NCBI GenBank assembly: GCA_040878035.1
Contig: JBBDMX010000099.1
Coordinates: 1 to 64,000, forward strand
From: JBBDMX01 sp040878035
Lineage (GTDB): Bacteria; Planctomycetota; Phycisphaerae; Phycisphaerales; Phycisphaeraceae
DNA: 64,000 nt
Reading direction: 5' to 3'
Each line of letters opens with the position of its first letter. Position 1 is the stretch's first letter. Positions 16,901-25,867 of this stretch are shown here, in pieces. Below the pieces are notes generated by a model. It did not search any database. It worked only from the letters and a program-made list of their open reading frames with translations, and had not been told where the DNA came from. The position numbers were made by a program, and so were the translations under genes.

Positions 16901-17760
16901 AGCTCAAGCACGAGTATGAGTCGGCACGGCAGGCGTTTCGCCGCAAGGTCAACATGATCCGCGCCAGCGTAGGCCAGGGCCGCCGCGGCAAGCGCATCGC
17001 CAAGCACTTCCGTGTGCTCATGAAGCAGACTTTCCGCGCCACCGCCCGCCTGCGCGTGGACGACCAACTCATGCGCGACGTGATCGTCCGTGCCTATGAC
17101 TGTTACGTCTGGGGCGGGATGAAATATGCCCAGCGCTACTGCAAGCGGCTCACCGAGGTGTTCGCCAAGGACGATCCTTCCGCCGACTACGCCATCACGC
17201 GCGCCGTGGTGTGGAACCTGGCCAAGGTGATGCTGATCAAGGACGAGGTCTACGTTTCGGCGATGCTCACCAGCCCCGAGAAGTACAAGCGCGACATGCG
17301 CCGCTTCAACGTCAACCCGGCGCGGGGCGACCGGATTCTCTACCGCCATCACAACCGGCCCGAGTTCCAGGTGCTGGGCCATCGCCTGCGCTTTGTGTGG
17401 AAGAGCCGCGACTGGCAGCTTCGCCTGATGGCGCGCGGCGCTTTCCTGCGCAAGCTCCTGCCCACCTGGCATCGCCGCGAACGCAACTTCCGCGACTGGT
17501 ACGAGTCGCTGGTGGACCAGTTGGAAGTCCAGCACCCCTCGACCGATCCGCGCAACTACCAGCGCTGGCTGACGATGCTGTGCGGGCCGGAGAACGTCAA
17601 CGGCTACCGCGAGGTGCGCTATCCCAAGATGGAGGCGGCGCGGCTGATGGCGGCACGCGTGCTGGCCATGCCCGCCGAGGATTTCAACCCGCCCGAGCCG
17701 CCGCCCCCCGCCGAACCCGGCACCCGCACCGTCAGCCTGACGGTGATGTCAAGCGCGTAA
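13936..17760 (+). CDS. Indolepyruvate/2-oxoacid ferredoxin oxidoreductase, fused alpha-gamma type
   Basis: A 1274-residue cytoplasmic enzyme that oxidatively decarboxylates 2-oxoacids to acyl-CoA with ferredoxin reduction. Domains in order: pyrimidine-binding domain (GNELLVKGALETRG, GYPGSP at about 35-40, NNEALS); TPP-binding domain with CPGCPHR (about 426) and GDGTFFHSG (about 513); Cys-rich Fe-S segment CEYCLECTSQTGCPG (about 656) and DGACERVHACP (about 692); gamma domain with GVGGMGVG (about 748); then a C-terminal helical region (DUF6537-like). A block of Gly/Ala/Ser repeats, residues about 797-835 (GASGVSGASGASGASGA), interrupts the gamma domain. The fused organisation matches aerobic-type indolepyruvate oxidoreductases of proteobacteria and planctomycetes. 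Two consecutive ATGs start the ORF; I use the first. Confidence 0.9.
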   Translation: MMSIDPRFIREQGPEVFTGNELLVKGALETRGGVHLLTGYPGSPIAGFFDGLEALGPLLNDKGIVAKMANNEALSVAMVNGAQMAGCRVVVAFKSVGLHVAADALALGVLAGTREGDPSNGGGSGGVVICGEDPWSDSTQVPADSRFLAEHLRMPMIEPSCPQEVKDWIDLAFTLGHAGRIYIGYSMTTALADGGGTVQCRPNQYPLFNEHKKRSLSYEKDIQPHLDSTVLLPPRTWQKELKIDDRHAAVKAEARRLGINRILHKPQRDEVVPMGFIAAGHAYAYLSHALAEMNLTGRIPILKLGMHYPVDEVIVTEFARQCRQVIVIEERRGFVERQVIEILAPLRQSGELEVQVFGKQFPKPHPGIPATRGLNPSILIERLVPLIKNHPTLPIELTNGRLTAELDRIRATADYQVQIPTRTPTFCPGCPHRDSSSVLLELRRDLRDPQYMVRHHKSKPVDLVAHGDTGCYTMLMFAPNQALMHNYSGMGLGGGTGSGVDPFIDNKQLVFMGDGTFFHSGQIAISHSLQTGQDITYIILENKTTAMTGHQTNPGLEYDLRGNPTSAQDIERIVHGMIPKQLTKDVRIVRINPADRDRYRKLLEQTILADGVKIIIADKECGITYHRRIRGQERKTLSELGFLPRKTYMNVATEVCEYCLECTSQTGCPGLTVTDTDYGPKIQTDFSWCVNDGACERVHACPSFEEVTIVRKKAPRWGDEHVDLDDIPQPPKPIHADQDTWRCYLTGVGGMGVGLCTAILTTAGHEMGYHVQFMDKKGLAIRNGGVFSQLVYTRPTRPDAATAVGSVGAGGSGGTGASGVSGASGASGASGAFEAATTPIIPYGKADLLLGVDLLEAARAIDPKHPYRVASPQCTAAVVNTAKTPTILTLMGQDNFDVGHLEDTLRRYTQPNHYFGFNVGDLCERVLDSKLYANIMMLGIAYQKGYLPLKLEAIEKAIRTVIRSETERNLRAFNIGRKIAVRPDLFVVELKHEYESARQAFRRKVNMIRASVGQGRRGKRIAKHFRVLMKQTFRATARLRVDDQLMRDVIVRAYDCYVWGGMKYAQRYCKRLTEVFAKDDPSADYAITRAVVWNLAKVMLIKDEVYVSAMLTSPEKYKRDMRRFNVNPARGDRILYRHHNRPEFQVLGHRLRFVWKSRDWQLRLMARGAFLRKLLPTWHRRERNFRDWYESLVDQLEVQHPSTDPRNYQRWLTMLCGPENVNGYREVRYPKMEAARLMAARVLAMPAEDFNPPEPPPPAEPGTRTVSLTVMSSA
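16379..16430. repeat. GGGGCATCC minisatellite inside the oxidoreductase gene
   Basis: About five imperfect 9-bp units (GGGGCATCC, GGGGTGTCC, GGAGCTTCC) encode the GASGVSGASGASG linker in frame. Confidence 0.75.
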
Positions 17761-17761
17761 G

Positions 17762-17864
17762 CGTGAGAGTGAAAAAGTGGAAAGTGAAAAGTAGAAAGCA
17801 GCAAACCGGTAGGCCTGCGTCTGCTTGGTTCTTCTGACTTTCTACTCCCCACTTCTCACTTCTC
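17762..17864. repeat. Inverted 'AGTGGAAAGTGAAAAGTAG' phrases at a convergent gene junction
   Basis: The left arm has GAGAGTGAAAAAGTGGAAAG and AAAGTAGAAAG; the right arm has CTTTCTACTCCCCACTTCTC, its approximate complement. Transcripts from either side would form a long hairpin, so it may terminate both genes. Similar junctions are at 22404-22511 and 31208-31312. Confidence 0.75.
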
Positions 17865-17865
17865 G

Positions 17866-19404
17866 CTATGGCCCGTCACTTCGCAGCTTGTCCACCAGCG
17901 CCGCCACCGGCACCGTGGCGATCTTGGTCGCCACATCCGACATCGCATAGGGGATGATCAAGGTGTCGCGGTGAATCATCGGCCCGCATGAATAGACCAC
18001 GTTGGGCACGTAGCCTTCACGCTCGTCGGCGGTGGGAACCAACAGCGGCTGGCGCAGGCGGCCGAGCACCTTGCCCGGATCGTCGCGGTCCAGCAGCATC
18101 GCGCCCACGCAATACTCGCGCACCGGCCCCACGCCGTGTGTCAACAGAATCCAGCCTGCCTCGGTCTCCACCGGCGAGCCGCAGTTGCCGATCTGCACCA
18201 GTTCCCAGGGCTCCCTGGGCTCCTGAAGCGGCTGCGACACGTTCCAGAAGTGCGGGTTGTCTGAGCGCAGCAGGTACAGCTTCTCCCCGTCGTGCCGCGA
18301 CACCATCAGGTAGTCCCCGCCGACCTTGCGCGGGAACATCGCCATGCCCTTGTTACGGACGAATTTGCCGTTGAGCGTACTGATGTGGTAGCGGCGGAAG
18401 TCGGTGGTCTCCAGCAGCATGGGCATGATGCGGTACCCGTCGTAGGCCGTGTAGGTGCCGTAGTAGCACGCCTGGCCCCGGTCATCAATGAAGCGCACCA
18501 GGCGCAGGTCCTCCATGCCGCGGCTTTCGTTTTCCGTGGCGGGGAAGATGACGGTTTCCGCGGGCAGGCAGTGCGCGGGGAAGCGCAACTCGTAGTTGGC
18601 GCGGGCCAGCCATTGCATGCTCTTGACGTCGATTTCGAAGGATGCGGGCAGGTCGGGCGCGGCGCCCGCCTCATTAATGGCGCCTTCCAGCTCCTTGAGC
18701 GTGAACTGGTCCCCGACCCGCTCCAGCACCAGTAGCGCCGACGGTTCGTGGCCCGCCATTTCCTGCAACTTGCGCAGAAACAGCGCCTTGTTGTAGAGCT
18801 TGTCGGGAATCGGCTTGGCGGTATAGGCATAGCGCTGCGCCGGATCGAAACTGATCTGGCAGTCCTTGTCGATCACGCCGCGACGATAGACGATCGACGA
18901 AACATGGCCTTCGCCCGTGGCACGCATGCTCATGAGGAAGCGGATCGCACCTTCGGGCAGGCCGGTCTGGTCGGGGTGCAGGACGATCGACGGATTGAAC
19001 AGCGCCGCCGACTCGATGGAGTATTCGAGGGTGAAGTAGGCGCCAATCAGCGCGCGGCGTGCCGGGCTGACGGGCTGGCCGTCCAGACGCCCCGCCACTT
19101 CGTTGAAATGCGACTCAAACGCACCGTCCAGATCGTAGTGCCGATCGGAGAAGTGCTCTTGCACCGTCGCCAGCAGTTGGACCACTTCCGGCTCGCCCAG
19201 GGCCATCAGGCGTTGCAGGATCGATTTGATCCGCGTCTCATCACCGAAGTTGAGGTAGCGCGTGATCACCCGTTTGTCGTCGGAGACGAACTGCTCGGGG
19301 AGGCGCACGATCGACAGGGGGGCGACGGTGGGCGCTTCGGGTGTAAGGGTGGAGGCGGTCGTGGTGGTCATGGCGGTGTCGAGCGCACTTGCGTCATGGG
19401 GCAT
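17866..19404 (-). CDS. GH130 family glycoside phosphorylase/hydrolase
   Basis: 512 residues, without signal peptide. Typical GH130 blocks are present: FNPSIVLHPDQ (about 155), SRGMEDLRLVRF with the catalytic-Asp region (about 311), NKGMAMFPRKVGGDYLM (about 365), IGNCGSPVETEAGWILLTHG and GYVPNVVYSCG near the C-terminus. GH130 enzymes phosphorolyse or hydrolyse beta-mannosides; I cannot resolve the specificity. The preferred start (MPHDASALD) follows TATGAT by six bases, so the mRNA may be almost leaderless; MTTTTAS at 19371 is the alternative. Divergent from ilvC. Confidence 0.85.
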   Translation of the reverse strand: MPHDASALDTAMTTTTASTLTPEAPTVAPLSIVRLPEQFVSDDKRVITRYLNFGDETRIKSILQRLMALGEPEVVQLLATVQEHFSDRHYDLDGAFESHFNEVAGRLDGQPVSPARRALIGAYFTLEYSIESAALFNPSIVLHPDQTGLPEGAIRFLMSMRATGEGHVSSIVYRRGVIDKDCQISFDPAQRYAYTAKPIPDKLYNKALFLRKLQEMAGHEPSALLVLERVGDQFTLKELEGAINEAGAAPDLPASFEIDVKSMQWLARANYELRFPAHCLPAETVIFPATENESRGMEDLRLVRFIDDRGQACYYGTYTAYDGYRIMPMLLETTDFRRYHISTLNGKFVRNKGMAMFPRKVGGDYLMVSRHDGEKLYLLRSDNPHFWNVSQPLQEPREPWELVQIGNCGSPVETEAGWILLTHGVGPVREYCVGAMLLDRDDPGKVLGRLRQPLLVPTADEREGYVPNVVYSCGPMIHRDTLIIPYAMSDVATKIATVPVAALVDKLRSDGP

Positions 19405-19546
19405 TGTGCAATCATACGCGCCTACCGCGCAGCGGGCAGCCCCGCCTAAAGCTGAGCCGCCGGGCCGCGTGTGCGCGTCCTCATCTTTACCCCAGGGCTG
19501 ATTCCCGATAAACTGCCGGGCTCGACCTCTTTTTGGAGAACTGACG

Positions 19547-20575
19547 ATGACCATCGCCGCCGCCGCACCGACCAAACTGGAAACTCTGTACGACAAAGAC
19601 GGCTCGCTCGATGCCTTGCGCGGCAAGACCGTGGCGGTGCTGGGCTACGGCAGCCAGGGCCACGCCCATGCCCAGAACCTGCGCGACAGTGGCGTCAAGG
19701 TCGTCGTCGCCAACCGCAAGGACTCGCCCAACGGCAAGCTGGCGATCGAGCATGGCTTTGACCCCATGAGCGTTGCCGACGCCGTCAAGCAGTGCGATAT
19801 GTTCATCATGACCCTGCCCGATGAAGTGCAGCCCGAGGTATTCGAGCAGTCGATCAAGCCGAACCTGCGCCCGGGCATGGTCATGGGCGCGACGCATGGG
19901 TTTAACATTCACTTCAAGACGATCGTGCCGCCCAAGGATCTGGACGTGGTGATGGTGGCGCCCAAGGGCCCGGGGCACACCGTGCGCAGCGAGTTTGAGC
20001 GTGGCGGCGGCGTGCCGTGCCTGCTGTCGGTGCACCAGGACCCCTCGGGGCAGGCCCGCGACATCGCCCTGGCGTGGGCCATCGGCGTCGGCGGCGGCCG
20101 CTCGGGCATCCTCGTCTGCACCTTCAAGGACGAGTGCGAAACCGATCTCTTCGGCGAGCAGACGGTGCTCTGCGGCGGATTGTCGGCGCTGATCAAGGCC
20201 GCATTTGAAACCCTTATCGAGGCCGGCTATCCCCCCGAAATGGCCTACTTCGAGGTGTGCCATGAACTCAAGCTCATCATCAACCTCATCGAGCGCGGCG
20301 GGCTGAACTACATGCGCTACTCGGTGAGCAATACCGCCGAGTTTGGCGACTATCACACCGGCCCCAAGATCATCACCCAGCAGACCAAAGAGACGATGAA
20401 GGCGGTGCTGGCGGACATCCAGTCGGGCAAGTTCGCCCAGACCTTTCGCGGCGACTACGCCAAGGGTTTCCCCTGGTTCAAGGCCCAGCGCGAGAAGGAC
20501 CGCAACCACCCGGTGGAGCAGGTGGGCAAGAAGCTGCGCAGCATGATGCCGTGGCTCAAGCCGATTGAGATGTGA
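19547..20575 (+). CDS. ilvC: Ketol-acid reductoisomerase
   Basis: Catalyses the Mg-dependent isomeroreduction of 2-acetolactate and 2-acetohydroxybutyrate with NAD(P)H in valine, isoleucine and leucine synthesis. The 342 residues fit class I. The Rossmann motif VLGYGSQGHAHAQNLRDSG lies at about 31-49 and ANRKDSPNG follows, where Arg/Ser would contact the NADPH phosphate. Also present are MVAPKGPGHTVR (about 133) and the metal-binding C-terminal segments DECETDLFGEQTVLCGG (Asp, Glu) and FEVCHELKLI. GGAG sits nine bases upstream of the ATG. Other ilv genes are not nearby. Confidence 0.97.
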   Translation: MTIAAAAPTKLETLYDKDGSLDALRGKTVAVLGYGSQGHAHAQNLRDSGVKVVVANRKDSPNGKLAIEHGFDPMSVADAVKQCDMFIMTLPDEVQPEVFEQSIKPNLRPGMVMGATHGFNIHFKTIVPPKDLDVVMVAPKGPGHTVRSEFERGGGVPCLLSVHQDPSGQARDIALAWAIGVGGGRSGILVCTFKDECETDLFGEQTVLCGGLSALIKAAFETLIEAGYPPEMAYFEVCHELKLIINLIERGGLNYMRYSVSNTAEFGDYHTGPKIITQQTKETMKAVLADIQSGKFAQTFRGDYAKGFPWFKAQREKDRNHPVEQVGKKLRSMMPWLKPIEM

Positions 20576-20592
20576 GCCGCTTGCGGCTTCGC
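20576..20592. repeat. GCCGCTTGCGGC palindrome (family representative)
   Basis: A perfect 12-bp palindrome followed by TTCGC. Related copies: about 12955 (inside the ketosynthase gene), 13444, 33870-33886 and 52368-52384, mostly immediately after stop codons and often followed by TTAGCC. Confidence 0.65.
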
Positions 20593-20690
20593 GCCAACGC
20601 ACGGAGAACCTGGGCTTCTGGCATCACCCACCGCTGCGCGAAGGCGCAAGCGGCCGAGGAGAGGGAGCCGGAGGCTAAGCCGCCAGCGGC

Positions 20691-21308
20691 TTACGGCGCC
20701 GGTTGCGTCGTGGGCAGCGGCTCGGGCGTCCTGATCGTGGGGATCGGCGGGGAGGCGGGCTTTTCCTTGAGCATGCGGTCCACCACCGGGTCGGTGATGT
20801 CCACGCTGCTGTCGTACCACACCACGTTGTCCAAGGGCACCAGCACCAGGGTCATGCCGTGCTCGCTGGCGACGTTGCGGGCGTAGGGCTGGATCACATC
20901 GCGGTATTGGCGGACGGCCGTGTCGCGCACGCGCTGCAACTCCTGCTTGGCCTGGGCGAACGCCTGGTTGTACTGGTTGTTGGCCACCGCGGCCATCTGC
21001 TGGACCTGCGCTTCCTGCTCCTTGGTGAGCTTGTCGCCCATCTTCTGTCGCTCGGTCTGGAGCGTCTGCGCCAAGCTGTTACGCAACGCGGCGACCTTGA
21101 GACCCAGTTCCTGATCGGCGGCGCCCAGGGCCTGCTGGAGTTCCTTTTCCCAGCCCATGGCCTTGGCGACCTTGTCAAGGTCGATCACCCCGACCTTGCC
21201 CGTACCGGCGGCGTCATTACTGGCGTTGGCCGAGGGCGAGCCGTCGCCGCATCCCGCCAGGCCGAGAGTCGCCGCCAACATCGCCACCATGATGAATCGC
21301 TGAACCAT
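20691..21308 (-). CDS. OmpH/Skp-family periplasmic chaperone-like lipoprotein
   Basis: 205 residues. The signal sequence MVQRFIMVAMLAATLGLAG ends in the lipobox LAGC, so it should be a lipid-anchored periplasmic protein. The OmpH pattern follows: KVGVIDLDKVAKAMG (about 38), then a long coiled-coil hairpin rich in Gln, Lys and Glu (QTERQKMGDKLTKEQEAQV), and a second short strand TLVLVPLDNVVWYDSSVDIT. Skp-type proteins carry outer-membrane proteins across the periplasm. The Pro/Thr-rich tail is variable. The lipid anchor is unusual for Skp, which is normally soluble. Confidence 0.8.
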   Translation of the reverse strand: MVQRFIMVAMLAATLGLAGCGDGSPSANASNDAAGTGKVGVIDLDKVAKAMGWEKELQQALGAADQELGLKVAALRNSLAQTLQTERQKMGDKLTKEQEAQVQQMAAVANNQYNQAFAQAKQELQRVRDTAVRQYRDVIQPYARNVASEHGMTLVLVPLDNVVWYDSSVDITDPVVDRMLKEKPASPPIPTIRTPEPLPTTQPAP

Positions 21309-21455
21309 GATTGATTGCTCCTGGAGGACGGAAAGGGAAAAAGGGCTTGATCCGTCGCTGTGGATATGGTACCCATTCTTCAGGCGAAGGTCTGCAAAGC
21401 TTGTTCACCCCAGGCCTCTCCCGCGCCGCGGAGGAGGCCATATGGAGCGACAGGG

Positions 21456-22403
21456 ATGTCCGCTGGTATGCCATTGTTATCTGATGACCCGTTAACCGCT
21501 GCGCCAGTGGAACCGGCGAATCCGGAGAGTCCGGGCTCGCGCAAGGCATTGCGCTTCTGCGTGCTGGGCAGCGGGTCGGGCGGCAACAGCAGCGTGATCG
21601 CGCTGGGGGATCAGGCGATCCTGGTGGATGCCGGCTTTGGCCCGCGCACCATCGGCCGCCGGCTGGAGCAGGCGGGGTTGCACTTGCGGCAGGTGCGTGC
21701 CTTGTGCCTGACCCATCTGGATCAGGATCACTTTCGGCCGCATTGGGTGCGCACGCTGGTCGAGCAGGGCATCGGCCTGTATGTGCACCGCTGGCACCTG
21801 CCGGACCTGCATCGCGTGCCGTTGATTGATGCGTTGTACGACGCGGGGCTGGTGAAGATTTTCGAGGGCGGTGCGTTCCTGCCGCTGGGGGGCGCGGCGG
21901 ACCTGGAGGCCCGGCCGGTGCGGCTGCCGCACGACCGCAAAGGCACGGTGGGCTTTCGCTTCGAGAGCGGCGCGGGGCGCATCGGCTATGCGACCGACCT
22001 GGGCCGGGTGCCGCGCGAGCTCATCGACGTGTTGAGCGACGAGGGCGGCGTGGACCTGCTGGCGATCGAGAGCAACTACGACCCGCCCATGCAGGAGGGC
22101 AGTCACCGGCCCGCGTTCCTGAAGCGGCGCATCATGGGCGGGCACGGCCACCTGTCCAACCAGGAAGCGTTCGAGGCCGTGCAGACCATCGCACAACGCT
22201 GCGCGCCGGGATGTCCCTCGCGCATCGTGCTCTTGCATCGCAGCGACCAGTGCAATTGCCCGACGATCGTGCAGCGCGTGTTCGATCAGAATCCGCACCT
22301 GTCGCAGCGCGTGATGCTGGCACAGCAGCGGCGGCGCTCGCCGTGGATCGAGGTGCGGCCGCTGGCGGCGGCGGGGCGCAAGCAGTTGACGCTGGGGTTT
22401 TAG
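21456..22403 (+). CDS. YycJ/WalJ-like metallo-beta-lactamase fold hydrolase
   Basis: 315 residues with the YycJ opening FCVLGSGSGGNSSVI (about 31). In the metal motif, THLDQDHFRPHW, the second His of HxHxDH is Asp. Later motifs IGYATDLGRVP, IESNYDPPMQ and GGHGHLSNQEA match YycJ-type proteins, which are linked to DNA-damage response or cell-wall stress signalling in other bacteria. Start chosen at an ATG preceded by GGAG with an 8-nt spacer. The last 90 residues are Arg/Gln-rich. Confidence 0.78.
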   Translation: MSAGMPLLSDDPLTAAPVEPANPESPGSRKALRFCVLGSGSGGNSSVIALGDQAILVDAGFGPRTIGRRLEQAGLHLRQVRALCLTHLDQDHFRPHWVRTLVEQGIGLYVHRWHLPDLHRVPLIDALYDAGLVKIFEGGAFLPLGGAADLEARPVRLPHDRKGTVGFRFESGAGRIGYATDLGRVPRELIDVLSDEGGVDLLAIESNYDPPMQEGSHRPAFLKRRIMGGHGHLSNQEAFEAVQTIAQRCAPGCPSRIVLLHRSDQCNCPTIVQRVFDQNPHLSQRVMLAQQRRRSPWIEVRPLAAAGRKQLTLGF

Positions 22404-22511
22404 GGCAGAAGTGAAAAGTGCAAAGTATGAAGTGGGGACGCGGCAAGCCGCGGCGCTTCGTATGGCGTGCTCTTTGCTTTCGACTTCTATGTTCTACTTT
22501 ACACTTTTCAC
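22404..22511. repeat. Inverted 'GTGAAAAGTGCAAAGT' phrases at a convergent junction
   Basis: The left arm has AGAAGTGAAAAGTGCAAAGT and the right arm ACTTTACACTTTTCACTTTC. The middle carries CGGCAAGCCGCGGCGCTTCG. Same family as 17762-17864. It probably acts as a bidirectional terminator hairpin. Confidence 0.75.
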
Positions 22512-22513
22512 TT

Positions 22514-25500
22514 TCACGTCAACTCTTCCGCCTGCCAGCCCAGGACGCGGTAGGCGGCGGCCTTGATGTCGATCACCAGGCTCAAGAGCAGGGGCACGAC
22601 CAGGAGGGTGAACATTGCCGACAACAGCAATCCGCCCAGGACGACGCTGCCCAGGCCGCGGTAGATTTCGCTGCCGGCGCCGGGCTTGATCACCAGGGGG
22701 CTTAGGCCAAAGAGCGTGGTGAGCGTGGTCATGAGAATGGGCCGCACGCGGGTGCGCACCGACTCCTTGATCGCCAGGCGCGGGGGCATGCGCTCGATCT
22801 TATCCAGTTCGCTTTCGCCAAAGCCACGCATGAAGTTGAGCGCCTGCGCCACCACGAGAATGGCGTTATTAACCACCGTGCCGATGAGGATGACAAAGCC
22901 CAGCATGGTCACCACATCGAGCATCTGCGTGGGGACAAAGGAGTGTGTGATGCGCAGACCCAGGAAGCCGCCCACCGTCGCCAGCGGCACGGTGAACATG
23001 ATGACAAAGGGATAGACCCAGCTCTCGAACAAGGCGCACATCAGCAGGTAGTTGATCAACAGCGCGATGAACATGCGGCTCTGGATGAGGCTCTGGAAAC
23101 TGCGCAGGTTGACTCCATACCACTTGCCCAGCAGGGCTTCGCGAACCTCCGCCAGGTCGTCGGCGGTGCCAGCGGGACGGGCGTCCATTCCGGGCTGGAT
23201 GACATTCTCGGCCTTGAGCTTGTCCACCATGGTCTGGATCAGGTTGGTCGCCTCTTCCAGCGGCATATTCGCGGGCGGCGTGACGCTCAGCGACACCGCT
23301 TTGCGTTGCTCGACGCGATTGATCTGCTGGGGCGCCTCGGCCTCCACGAAATGCGCCGCCGTGCTCAGCGGCACCGTCTTGACCGAACCATCAAGGGTGG
23401 AAACCGCCAGGGAAACGTTCTTGAGCTGATCAGGGTACAGCTCGATCCCCGGCTTGCGGATCGCCAGCAGGTCGATAGTGTCGCCCTTGTATCGGTAGTC
23501 GCCGATGGCCAGGCCATCGACCAGTGCCGAGATGCCGGCGCCGAGGTCGGCGGTGTTGATCTGGAGGTCGTTGGCGACGACCCGATTGGTGCGCACCTGT
23601 AGTTCGGGGCCGGGCAAGTTGAAATTCTGCGGACTGGGAAAGACCGCCATCACGCCGAAGCGCTCGCGCAACTGGCCCTGAAGCACCTCGGCGGCGCGGC
23701 GAATCTGCGCCATGTCGTCGCCGGTGATCTCCACGTTAATGGAGTTAGTGCCGCCCAGTCCCCGGCCAAAGAGGCTCTGTTGGAACGCCAGCGGGTAGAC
23801 GCCGGGAATCGCCCCTGCCGCCCACGGCAAAGCCGAGGTGAGCGGCTGGACATTGTCCTTGTCGCCGCTCATCGCCCCGTAGAAAATGCCGCCGTTGTAG
23901 CCCACGAAGAAGAAGCTTTCGATCGGCGGCACGTGCGGCACCGGCTGACCGGTGAAGGCGTTGACCACCGGCACCTTGGCGGTGTCCTGGTACGACTTGG
24001 CCTCCCACAGCGGACGCAGGTTCCCCTCCATGCGTGCCGCCAGGGTCTTATTCTGCTCCATGCTGTACGCCGGCGGCACCAGCATGATCCCGAACACCAG
24101 GTTGCGGTTGCCCGCGGGCAGGTAGGTGGTCGGCGGCATCAGCAGCCAGGCGCCCAGGATCGATGCCACCGTGATGATTGCCACGACGCCCAGGCGTACG
24201 GCCCAACTGCCCAGGCACCAGTAGATGAAATTGGCGAAGACGGCGTTAACCCGGCCCAGCAGAGGCACCAGGCCCAGCAGTTGGTCGGAGCGTTCGGCCC
24301 AGAGGTGCTTACGATGCTGGTGCGGCTTGAGCATCCGCGCCGAGGCCGAGGGAATCACCGACACCGCCACGATCAGCGACAGACTTACCGCCGCGCAGAC
24401 CGCCAGGGAGATATCGCGGAACAACTGGCCGGCCTCTTCCTGCATGAAGATCACCGGCAGAAAGACGATCAGGGTGGTGAGCGTCGAGGCGAGGATGGCG
24501 GCCCAGACTTCGCTGGTGGCGTCGTAGGCGGCCTGGCGTGGCCGCTTGCCCATGCCCAGGTGCCGGTCGGTGTTCTCCAGCACCACGATGGCGTTGTCCA
24601 TCACCATGCCCACGGCAAACGCCAGCCCCGCCAGGCTCACCACGTTGAGATTGCGCCCCAGCGCCGCCAGGGCGACGAATGTGCCGATGATCGACAGCGG
24701 AATCGCCATGCTGATGATGAAGGTCGGTCGGATTTTGCGCAGGAACACCGCCAGCACCAGGATCGCCAGGACGCCGCCTTGCCAGAGGTTGTCGGTGACC
24801 AGGCGCAGCGAGTCGTGGATGTAGATCGTCTCGTCGTAGACCTGCTCGATGCGCAGCGTCAGCCCGGGACTCAGATGGTGCTCGGCGACATACTCCCTGG
24901 CCATGGCGGGCAGGACCTGGTCGTTGACCTCCTTGATCTGCCCGCGCAGTTGGTTCATCACCGCCATGACATTGGCGCCGGTTTCGCGAATGGCGTTCAT
25001 CGCCAGCGCCCGTTCACCCTTGGAGTGCACGAACGAACGCTGTTTTTCGACGGTAAGGACGACGTCGCCCAGATCCTTGACGCGCACCGGCCCGCCGGGA
25101 CCATACGTCACCACCGTCTGCCGCACCGCCTCCAGATCCTCGTACTGGCCAATGGTGCGGATACGCACGTCCAGCCGGCCGTTGGTCAGGTCGCCCGCCG
25201 AGGTGTTGACGTTTTCCTGCTGAAGCGCCCGCCGCAACGTATTGAAGGTGATGCCCCGCTGCGCCATGAGATCGGGATCAATCTCGATGTGCACCTCACG
25301 CTCACGACCCCCGTAAATGTTGATCTGGCTTACGCCCGAGACACGTTCCAGATATGGCTTGACCCGCTTGTCCACATCGTCGTAAATCTTCTGCACGTCG
25401 AACGTCGGATCGCTCGAGGTCAGAATCATCCAGGTGATCGGGCTCTCGATGGCCGACTCGGCGGCGACGATCACCGGCTGATCCACGTTGTCCGGGTAGC

Positions 25501-25849
25501 TGCTCACCTCACGCAGCTTGTCGCTCACCTCCTGCAAGGCGCGGGTCATCTCCGTCCCCAGGTAAAACTCCAGCGTGATCTGCGCCTGGCCCTGGTTGGC
25601 GGTGGACGTCATCTTCTTCAGATTCGACACGCCCTTGACCTTCTCCTCCTGTTTCTCAATGACCTGGCTCTCGACCTCCTCGGGGCTCTTGCCCGTCCAG
25701 TTGGTCGTGACCGAGATGATCGGCTTGTCGACGTTGGGCGTGAGCTGCACGGGGATCGCAAACAGCGCGATCAAGCCGAAAAGCAGCGTCAACAGCACGC
25801 CGACGGTCACCTTCACCGGGTTGTCGATGCAGAATTTGATGTAGTCCAT
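22514..25849 (-). CDS. RND family efflux permease (AcrB/HAE1-like)
   Basis: 1111 residues, inner-membrane proton-driven pump. The N-terminal TM is followed by the porter-domain opening IPVQLTPNVDKPIISVTTNW, and later VSGVSQINIYGGREREVHIE. The central TM4 motif AVGMVMDNAIVVLENTDRH keeps one acidic proton-relay residue. The duplicated second half ends with TM segments and VRPILMTTLTTLFGLSPL. It lies downstream of its adaptor on the same strand, separated by 209 bp of phrase repeats. No TolC-like outer-membrane gene is in the window. Substrate unknown; the CDxxR-linked TetR regulator upstream suggests an inducible pump. Confidence 0.93.
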   Translation of the reverse strand: MDYIKFCIDNPVKVTVGVLLTLLFGLIALFAIPVQLTPNVDKPIISVTTNWTGKSPEEVESQVIEKQEEKVKGVSNLKKMTSTANQGQAQITLEFYLGTEMTRALQEVSDKLREVSSYPDNVDQPVIVAAESAIESPITWMILTSSDPTFDVQKIYDDVDKRVKPYLERVSGVSQINIYGGREREVHIEIDPDLMAQRGITFNTLRRALQQENVNTSAGDLTNGRLDVRIRTIGQYEDLEAVRQTVVTYGPGGPVRVKDLGDVVLTVEKQRSFVHSKGERALAMNAIRETGANVMAVMNQLRGQIKEVNDQVLPAMAREYVAEHHLSPGLTLRIEQVYDETIYIHDSLRLVTDNLWQGGVLAILVLAVFLRKIRPTFIISMAIPLSIIGTFVALAALGRNLNVVSLAGLAFAVGMVMDNAIVVLENTDRHLGMGKRPRQAAYDATSEVWAAILASTLTTLIVFLPVIFMQEEAGQLFRDISLAVCAAVSLSLIVAVSVIPSASARMLKPHQHRKHLWAERSDQLLGLVPLLGRVNAVFANFIYWCLGSWAVRLGVVAIITVASILGAWLLMPPTTYLPAGNRNLVFGIMLVPPAYSMEQNKTLAARMEGNLRPLWEAKSYQDTAKVPVVNAFTGQPVPHVPPIESFFFVGYNGGIFYGAMSGDKDNVQPLTSALPWAAGAIPGVYPLAFQQSLFGRGLGGTNSINVEITGDDMAQIRRAAEVLQGQLRERFGVMAVFPSPQNFNLPGPELQVRTNRVVANDLQINTADLGAGISALVDGLAIGDYRYKGDTIDLLAIRKPGIELYPDQLKNVSLAVSTLDGSVKTVPLSTAAHFVEAEAPQQINRVEQRKAVSLSVTPPANMPLEEATNLIQTMVDKLKAENVIQPGMDARPAGTADDLAEVREALLGKWYGVNLRSFQSLIQSRMFIALLINYLLMCALFESWVYPFVIMFTVPLATVGGFLGLRITHSFVPTQMLDVVTMLGFVILIGTVVNNAILVVAQALNFMRGFGESELDKIERMPPRLAIKESVRTRVRPILMTTLTTLFGLSPLVIKPGAGSEIYRGLGSVVLGGLLLSAMFTLLVVPLLLSLVIDIKAAAYRVLGWQAEELT

Positions 25850-25867
25850 GGCGGCTGCTTCTGGTCA

